Source: Cliona cf. orientalis
Lineage: Eukaryota; Porifera; Demospongiae; Clionaida; Clionaidae
Reading direction: 5' to 3'
DNA: 64,000 nt
Assembly: GCA_963930775.1 (NCBI GenBank)
Contig: OZ005692.1
Coordinates: 2,032,135-2,096,134, forward strand
Positions within the stretch are counted from its first letter, which is position 1. Each line of letters begins with the position of its first letter. The notes below the pieces were generated by a model. The model did no database searches. It worked only from the letters and a program-made list of their open reading frames with translations, and was not told where the DNA came from. This document shows positions 56,881-64,000 of this stretch, piece after piece. Position numbers and translations under genes: made by a program.

Positions 56881-58246
56881 TGCTGCTAATCATTATTAAT
56901 TTTTACCCCTTTCATATATAGACAAATCCTAGAGACTAACCCTGCTACCATTGGCAACCCATCCCCAAATCCCCCAGCCCCTCCCATCCATACCACGTAT
57001 ACGTATAATACATTATACATGTGTACGTGCACATGATTGCATCATAACCATACGCCAATAATCTAATTAGGATCTATGTACAATGATTTCGGTATTAAGT
57101 TAATTATTGGCAGATTTGTGTAGTACTCTTGCCAGCTTTTGGTTGCACCCTTGAGATAAGATATGGGTCTGGCCCATGCAGAGAACTGTTTGCATCCACC
57201 CTGTCTATGCATGGGATGTTGGATATGCCACTATCTGTCAGTTTTATGTATCAATCCAGCTACATGTGTGACTAAGGTTAATCACCCTGTTCCACCATTG
57301 TAGCGCTGAGTAGGGTGGCTAGGTTTGCTGAATCAACAGCATGGCAGCTTAGCCAACGACGACAGAATGTCCTGTTTATTTTGGCTATAGTATTATCCAT
57401 CTATACTCTGTCACAATGTATAGGGTAGCTAGGTACTGTATTATAGCTACCAGTCTTGTTTAGAGTCATTGGATATTGTGCAGCAGTATTTCACTTTTTA
57501 TTGTGCTTTGCAAGCTGTATATTCACATGTTCCCAGGCCACACCCAAAGAAAAGTGTACCATTCTGTACACTCCTCGCACTTGATTGGAAGGAAGGCCTA
57601 GGTGTACAGTAACTATAATTTGTACACTCCATCATACTTATAATAATATTATGACCTTGACTGGGTGTACAAATTAATTTTGTACATTCACTTCCAGGTT
57701 GTACAAATTTGTACAATCATGGAATAATGCAGTTTGAGAACTGCAGACTACATCAAAATAATCGTTGTGCTAGCGCTTTCCATTTATCTAGGTTGTTTCT
57801 GCTGCTTGATAGACTGTCAGACTAGTACATCTTGAAAAAAATCCTGCAGCAGGACAATAAATCTTGCATGAACAACGTTAACTTTAGCAAATATTTGCAC
57901 TTATTTAACCATAATAGTGCTTTTCAGACAAGCATTGTTCTGGTGCTGTTTATTTCTCAGTTTTGTATGATAATTGGCATAAAATTCATAATTGGAACTA
58001 ATCATAAACTGTTAAAAATTGATATTAAGCTCACACACTGTATGACTAATATAGTATTATTATTATTGTTTGGAACTACTGCTAAACTATATATATAGGT
58101 TCTACAATTACATAGCTATAGCAAGTTTGTTTGGTAGCTAAATAATAATTCTGAGTGGATAATACACATACGAAATAATTAAATTGTATTAAACAATGAT
58201 GTTCACATTGCTTCATTAATTATTGATTGGCTTGCTTAAAACCAAA
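56881..58246. other. Spacer between Z1 block and copy B
   Basis: It contains a C-rich stretch near 56950-57000, repeated TTGTACA words at 57600-57720, and from about 58018 a block collinear with 52708 onward (duplication flank of copies A and B). No gene is supported. Confidence 0.55.
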
Positions 58247-59321
58247 TCAATTACGCCATTTAATGGTATCAGCAAACCCTCTGATATCATCTTTAGAAGT
58301 CAAGTTGAATGCACACTCCCTATTAACTTTTGAGAACGAGACATATATTTTTTCATCTCTCCTTCCAAGCTCTTCTCCAAGAAATACCGACGCTGTTTTG
58401 GCCTTAGTAAAAAGACACGCAGCCAATTTTTTGGCAGGGTGCACGAATCTGTCGTCTGCAAACTGCCCAAGTGTAGCTATTGCAAGTTGTACCGTTGGGT
58501 CCTTTGAGCCAGAGGACTGACACTCACCGATTAGGAGATAAATATATTCATCAGCTTCCTTTGCATAGAAATCAGGTGTAGCTTCGACACATATAGTTTC
58601 CTCTCCGATGCCAATCTCGTACACCACTTTGGAGCCAGCGTGAGCTGCAGTGGAAGTTCCTTCGGGGAATACCATTATGTCTGATTTTCCATCAAGGCTG
58701 AAGACCAGTTCCAAAAGTTGAACTGCACAATTGGTCAAATTACCGCCCCTCATTTTGCCGCCTAGTTGTGCAGCAGAATTTGTGATTTTTCGAAGGTGAG
58801 TTGCAAAGGATGGCTCAATAGAGGTAATATTTTTATGCACTTTGCATTGACATTCAATCGTTGGACGGTTTGCACTATCTTCACACATCAGTTGCAGTAA
58901 CCTGGTTTTCTCCTCCGCAGTAATTGGTCTATTGTTGATTACGCTATCATGCTGGAAGCATGTGGCTATAAAGTTTGCCTGCTCTTCATAAAGAATACTC
59001 TTGGTTGGTACTGTCTTGAAGAGGCCAAGCATTTCTCCAACACGTTTGTGGGCTTCAGGGTCTTCAGGATCACTATTGCCTCCAGCTGCAGCATGATCAC
59101 TACTCAATTTTTTTGATATGCACTTCCCTGGTCATTGACCTCGTCTGTCTAGTAGTAGGAGCAGAAGGTGGTGGCATTAGATGCAGGCCTAACATTTCTG
59201 CAACACGCTTTTGGGTTCGTTTTCTACATGCACCACTGCCTGCACGCTTACTCGTTTTTTTGACATAGCCTCCTCCAGCCATTGATCTTGTCACTCTACC
59301 AGAATGAGTCACTGTTGCCAT
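58247..59321 (-). pseudogene. Copy B of the PD-(D/E)XK-like family (one-base frameshifts)
   Basis: This is the most complete copy. The ATG at 59321 opens the basic N-terminal region with two TRSM motifs (GRVTRSMAGG, TRQTRSMTRE). At 59107-59113 an A7 run replaces the A6 of copy A, adding one base and leading to TAG. After it, 286 codons are open (59107-58250): E-x-T-P-D-F-Y, then GECQSSGSKDPTVQLAIATLGQF. A second extra base near 58261 replaces the conserved C-terminal helix with KWRN. The E..PD..(E)x(Q)..Q order suggests a PD-(D/E)XK nuclease fold, but the usual Lys is Gln. Homopolymer errors could explain the first lesion. Confidence 0.6.
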
Positions 59322-59617
59322 TGCTATGCACTGTAATTAATTTTAACAGCTAGGTATTTGATTAATAGCCAACTAGTATAGATGCAATGGCACTTTTATA
59401 ATGAAGCTATAATATTATATTAATCAGATTCTATTGTTGCATTATAGCAGCTCATAATACTATTTATGCTACCCCTTGAAACTGACTTCCACTTTTATGT
59501 CAATATAACATTCCATGATGTGATGTACTACGTCTTAAGTAAACATGTGATTATATATATACCCTATTTGGCAGTTATAGTAACAGGAGTACATTACCAG
59601 GAGTATGCAACACACTT

Positions 59618-59748
59618 GATTTTGATTTTAATTCTGATTTTCGGACTCGATATCGATTTTGATTCTCTGATTTGATTCTGATTCTCTGACTCAATTCTTA
59701 TTTCGATTTTACATGTAAGTGGATTCTGATTCTCTAACGTGATTCTCA
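59618..59748. repeat. Degenerate GATTCT/GATTTT minisatellite
   Basis: Words such as GATTTTGATT, CTGATTCTCTGA and GATTCTGATTCTCT recur irregularly over about 130 bp. Confidence 0.75.
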
Positions 59749-59749
59749 T

Positions 59750-59790
59750 TGGGCTTTTCCATTAATAAAATAATATTATGGAAAAGCCCA
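59750..59790. repeat. Perfect 13-bp inverted repeat (hairpin)
   Basis: TGGGCTTTTCCAT and ATGGAAAAGCCCA flank a 15-nt AT-rich loop. It abuts the minisatellite. Confidence 0.8.
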
Positions 59791-60603
59791 TTTGCTGGTT
59801 TTTAGCAAAGCAAACTATCTCATGCTTTCAATGTCATGCAATTAACGGTGAAAAACATGGGATGGCCCGGATATATTACACCACATACAATCATTACATT
59901 TCTATATTATTATGCAAGCACATTAAGCCCTACTGATCAGCAAAAAAATCACTGTATCGCAAGGCAAGCTTAAGTACCTTTTAATGATATTCAGGCCCAT
60001 ATACAAGGGTAGTTATGATGTCAAAATTAATCTGGAAAGAGAATCAGATGTTTATACTACTACCGTTGTGGTACACACTTGTTTTGGTCAACACTAGAAG
60101 GGTATTAAATCATGCAGTTTTGGTTGTGATGTGTGATTCATAATTATTAATAAATAGCACTATCATGGGACCGAGTGTTAGTGTCGGTGTGTACCATAAT
60201 TATTATACATCATGGATGAACATCAGATTCTATAGTCTTCTGCGCATGGTATAATAAACTCATATCGTGGCATAAAACAAAGTTTAAAACATTTCAGTTT
60301 CATAAAACAATAAAAAAAAACTCTCATACATTAATATTATTAATGAAATGTGTTTTTTATGTGTGTGTGTGCTACTACAATATAGCTGGTGTTTCTTGTA
60401 ACAATGACATAGCACCTGATCGATAGTTTGATACTAAGGTACGTATACTGTTATGTGATATGTGACCTCTGATAAAACCAACGTAAGTGGTGTACTAAGT
60501 GAATATAGTAATACAAAAGTCTTGCAATAAATTCAAGAAGGCTGGATGGACAGACAAACATGCACGAACACACACACACACACACACAAATAAGAGTTAC
60601 AGT

Positions 60604-62321
60604 TCAATGGAAGCAATAGCTAGTAAATGACACAACAGGAGTCTGCAATAGAGTAGCTGCCGTCTCATTCACCACTCCCCCTCCTCCATTATTCAACAGA
60701 GACGATCCCACTGATGACCCTGACGATGACGACTCCTCGCTACCGGAATTACTACTCGTATTCATACTCGTTCCCACGGCAGTGGTAGCAGTTGCAGCAG
60801 ATGTGGATACGCCCACTGAAGCAGCCACAGCCTTAAAAGCCTCCTCTCGACGATGATTGATTGGATCAGGTTGTCGTCTACGCTCGGTGTTGCCATGGCT
60901 ACCTCGTTCACTAATACACTCATATCGGTGGGTGGAACATCCCCAGATTCGCTGAGGTTTTGCAGGACGACCCCAGCAGGGAGACCAAGGGATTTGGCTT
61001 TTTCTTGGTGTTCATCAGTGTGTGAGTATTGAATCATCTTGCGAGATTCGTAGAAGGTTTTGCCGCAAACATGGCACGGGTAGACTCGTTTGGCCTTGTA
61101 GTTGGGATGGGTCTTGATGTGTTGCTTGTAGCTGTACTCGCTGTTGAAGTTGGCGTCACACTGGTGGCAGTTGAACATGCTCACTCCATTGTGGATCTCT
61201 ATGTGTGCCTGCACAGAGGGGAAGATGACAAGTAGCATTGGATTCATACAATGTACATATACATGTACACATAATTATTGTACAGTTGTTCCCTAAAAAG
61301 ACAATAGTTATTACCAGGTCCTATAATAATTATTATTAACATCATTGTGCATCTTATTGGAGGGTTGAGGGGATTCTTACATGTACACGTTTAAACATGG
61401 TGAAACATAAAGAGGTTCTCTTTTGTACAAGTGTACATTGTTTTATGTACATGTACCTGACATGTGTAGGTAGCCAAGTTGAGTGAATGACTTGCCACAG
61501 ATCTCGCACTCGTAGCGGTGCTCGAGGGCAAAGTGTCAGTGTTCCTGCTGCTCAGCCGTTGAGAACACCTTGAAGCAGTCGGTACAGCGACAGTCCTTTG
61601 TGAAGGCATGGGCTTCGTTGACGTGAACTTTGAACTCTCCAAAGAGGGCAAAGGAGAGGTCACACTCACTGCATTGGTAGGGTTTCCCCATGTGTATCTG
61701 TAGGTAAAGAAATGTAAAGGTGTACATCTATTACTTACAATACAGAGGCAAGAAAGAATACACATGAATGTACGTATGTAGTTCATGGGACAAGCATTTC
61801 ACAACAGGACATAAATAAGAGCTATTGATGAATGTTAAGCACATATAAGTATTAAACAAAATTAATATCAATAGTGGATAGCAGATAAGCACTCTTAAAC
61901 CATTAATTTTTATTAATGTCAAACTAGTGACAAAGCTCTTGTAGATCCATCTAGATCCATCTAACAGTTAATAGCCTAACATGGCAACGAACCAATATAA
62001 CATTAATGTATATGGCAACGGCTATATGACAGTCGTTCAATCTCGATTTCTTGATCACAAGTGTACCTTAAAGTGGTGCACCAGCGCCGACTCTGAGTTG
62101 GGTGGAAAGCTCTTAGCTATCACAACCCTCAAAGGAGCACTTGAATGGCCTCTCGTTGGAATGAAGGCTCCTAATGTGATTCTCCAGCGTATCAATGCGA
62201 GTGAAGCTGCGATCGCAGAAACTGGCACTGGACTCTGGGGCGGTTGGGGTTGTGGATCTGGAGATGACGCTGTAGACGGTAGGGACGGTCGAATGATTTA
62301 CTGCAGACTGTGCAGCTGTAT
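60604..62321 (-). pseudogene. Z2: C2H2 zinc-finger gene with several frame breaks
   Basis: Three exons are readable: 62321-62067, 61697-61457 and 61208-60604. Exon 1 holds a complete finger (CTVCSKSFDRPYRLQRHLQIH), then CQF.CDRSFTRIDTLENHIRSLH and the start of a third finger. Exon 2 gives CSECDLSFALFGEFKVHVNEAH and CEICGKSFTQLGYLH; exon 3 gives CHQCDANFNSEYSYKQHIKTH and CHVCGKTFY. Breaks: one extra T in finger 2 (about 62225), four extra bases in finger 3 (about 62118), an in-frame TGA in exon 2 (about 61535) and a lost base near 60850. The ancestral product was probably a nuclear DNA-binding protein with a Ser/Gly-rich tail. Confidence 0.75.
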
Positions 62322-62540
62322 CTGTGTATGTGGTATGAGGGATTATTATGAAAGGATGATGGAAAAAATGGTGGTGGTGGGGGGGGGGGGGGGTGGAGGG
62401 AGAGAGAAAGGTCACGCGTAGAACATAATGCTGAGCCCATAATTCATTTATATTGGTAATGGTCGCCAAAGCTTCATGCTAGCTGGTAAGAGGTCGTTGA
62501 TCCTCTCAACTCACATCCATAATGTATATTATAGGATCAA

Positions 62541-62785
62541 AGGAGACTTGCCACAATAATCAAGTTCCAAATAGCATCAGTAGAGCAGCTTTTGATCTTA
62601 AGCAACATCGCCTATGGCACTTTGCTTTTATGTTTAGTCTACCTCTCCGCCCTCGCTTATCCCTTTCAAGGCTTAGCTATACTAGCAATGGTGTACGTGT
62701 GCTGTCTCTCCCATCTCTTGGCTGCTCTGATTCGATCATCCATTTCCCTACACTGTAAAATTTCAATTCCTGATTGATCATACGT
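62541..62785 (-). pseudogene. 5' fragment of the POT-like transporter
   Basis: About 245 bp match 50993-51238 at high identity, covering the N-terminus and first helix. There are small indels, and the match ends just at the start codon, which is lost. The rest of the gene is missing. Confidence 0.85.
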
Positions 62786-63472
62786 CGTTGGGGCCAAAGG
62801 CACCTGCTGCTTGCAGCTCTCCTAGTGGGGTCTGGGGGTGAAAATTTTGAGATTTTGGGTATTACCAGATGCTTTCTGAGGCATTTTGGGGACTAAAAGT
62901 TATTCCTGTGTAATTAGACTTGTTTAGAGTCAAATTCTTTGTTGGATATATCGCTAGTTCTAGTATGTACCTACTACAATGCCATAAATATCATAAGTTC
63001 ATTGTACAGTAATTATTTACCATCTGGGTTTGATACGATGTAATAATATGACAATTTTGAACTTGCACTTTTAATTACATAAGCCAGTATGAATTCCTTA
63101 ATTAGCTAATTAATATAATAAAGTGATGAGCCCTTGACCACAGATACTACAAATTCATCCCACTACAATAGCTACTCAATATGATAGCTATTGCCCTTGA
63201 AATCTCCCTGATTCAGCTTGTATGGCTCCATAAAAAAGAAAATTATGTATACTTAACAGCAATATTATGTCCACACCTGTAACATATAACTATGTCAGTT
63301 TTTCCTGCTAAGATAGCTAGCTAGCTATAAAAATTAAAGAAAAGTATTAGGTATAATATATCCGGTATACACTATAATGTCATACTACTATAATGATAGT
63401 AACTACTTGTGTCTGAGCACACTGACTAACTATTAATTTTATATACATAATTCGTTTTTTGTATGGTTGTCT
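62786..63472. other. Spacer with duplicated upstream block
   Basis: The first about 335 bp have no match in the window. From 63122 the sequence is collinear with 51408 onward. It is non-coding. Confidence 0.65.
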
Positions 63473-64000
63473 TTAATTTGAAACCTTTTCAATTACCCCA
63501 ATCATTGTGTTGGCAAAATTGGCAACATCATCTTTGGAGGTTAAGTTGAATGCACATTCCCTGTTGACCTTTGAGAACGAGATAAAAATCTTCTTATCCC
63601 TCCTTTCAAGCTCTTCTCCGAGAAAAACTGATGCTGTTTTGATTTTCGTGAAAAGACAAGCAGCCAGAGTTTTCGCTGGATGCTTGAACCTCTTGCTTGC
63701 AAACTGGCCAAGTGTAGCTATTGCTAGCTGAACCGATGGGTCCTTGGAACCAGAGGACTCACACTCACCAATGAGAAGATAAACATACTCGCTCAAGCGC
63801 CTTGCATAGAAATCAGGTGTTGCTTCAACACATATAGTTTCCTCTTCAACGCCAATCTCGTACACCACCTTAGAACCACCATGAGCTGCAGTGGAAGTTG
63901 CTTCAGGGCAAACCATTATGTTCGTTTTCCCTCCGAAGTCGAAGATTAACTTGAGCAGCTCCACTCCACAGTTGGTCAAGTTTCCGCCTTTCATGTTGCC
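63473..64000 (-). CDS. Copy D of the PD-(D/E)XK-like family, runs off the window
   Basis: An uninterrupted frame of 173+ codons to the window edge, with an intact C-terminus (NTMIGVIEKVSN). It contains the core shared by A, B and C: a VYEIGVEEETICVEATPDFY segment, then YVYLLIGECESSGSKDPSVQ and KVNRECAFNLTSKDD. D pairs with C as one subfamily and A with B as another. By motif order (E, PD, E-x-E, Q) it may have a PD-(D/E)XK nuclease fold, with the usual Lys replaced by Glu here. The start lies beyond the window, so its integrity is unknown. Confidence 0.6.
   Translation of the reverse strand, partial: GNMKGGNLTNCGVELLKLIFDFGGKTNIMVCPEATSTAAHGGSKVVYEIGVEEETICVEATPDFYARRLSEYVYLLIGECESSGSKDPSVQLAIATLGQFASKRFKHPAKTLAACLFTKIKTASVFLGEELERRDKKIFISFSKVNRECAFNLTSKDDVANFANTMIGVIEKVSN

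Larger units (their letters stand above)
59322..60603. other. Spacer between copy B and Z2
   Basis: Holds the GATTCTGATTCTCT-type minisatellite (59618-59748), a perfect-stem hairpin (59750-59790) and a (CA)n run near 60570. No gene is supported. Confidence 0.55.

Overview
The window is animal nuclear DNA: AT-rich, with genes split by GT-AG introns, AATAAA signals, no operons, many microsatellites and small inverted-repeat transposons. It carries a Wnt gene, an ataxin-10 gene, an LRRC8/pannexin-like channel and a kinase-coiled-coil-kelch protein. The divergent Wnt and the kinase-kelch architecture, which recalls families expanded in sponges, make a demosponge my best guess. That is an inference from protein style, not a database match.

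Left part (1-16.6 kb): the 3' end of LIN37 (+), a mitochondrial carrier homolog MTCH (-), and a four-exon Wnt (+, 6.3-13.0 kb) followed by a repeat-rich spacer. That spacer holds a well-formed hammerhead ribozyme motif at 16431-16488. A decayed relative lies in a LIN37 intron.

Middle (16.6-35.1 kb): one gene, ataxin-10 (-), in nine exons whose phases all agree. What looks like an 18-kb gene desert is mostly its last intron (15.7 kb), which holds a C-rich minisatellite, a (CT)n tract, palindromic elements and local duplications. Ataxin-10 starts head-to-head with the next gene across about 400 bp that contain an NRF1-like palindrome.

Right of centre (35.5-51.2 kb): a multi-exon gene whose first exon encodes an LRRC8/pannexin-like four-helix channel and whose later exons appear to add a long C-terminal region I do not recognise; a small secreted cysteine-rich protein; HSD17B10 (mitochondrial short-chain dehydrogenase, six exons); a single-exon kinase-kelch protein (-), only 47 bp from the end of HSD17B10; and a single-exon POT/SLC15-like transporter (-).

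Right end (51.2-64 kb): a decaying segmental duplication. Segments recur in the order transporter 5' end, PD-(D/E)XK-like protein copies, C2H2 zinc-finger gene: POT-C-A-Z1, then B-Z2, then POT'-D. Copies A, B, C, Z1, Z2 and POT' all carry frameshifts, stops or truncations. Copy D is open but runs off the window. MITEs, a tRNA-derived SINE and a kelch-gene fragment have landed between the copies.

The genes do not form one pathway. LIN37 is cell-cycle transcription control, MTCH and HSD17B10 are mitochondrial, Wnt is signalling, and the channel and transporter are membrane proteins. All exon boundaries were worked out by hand from splice sites, reading phase and family resemblance.
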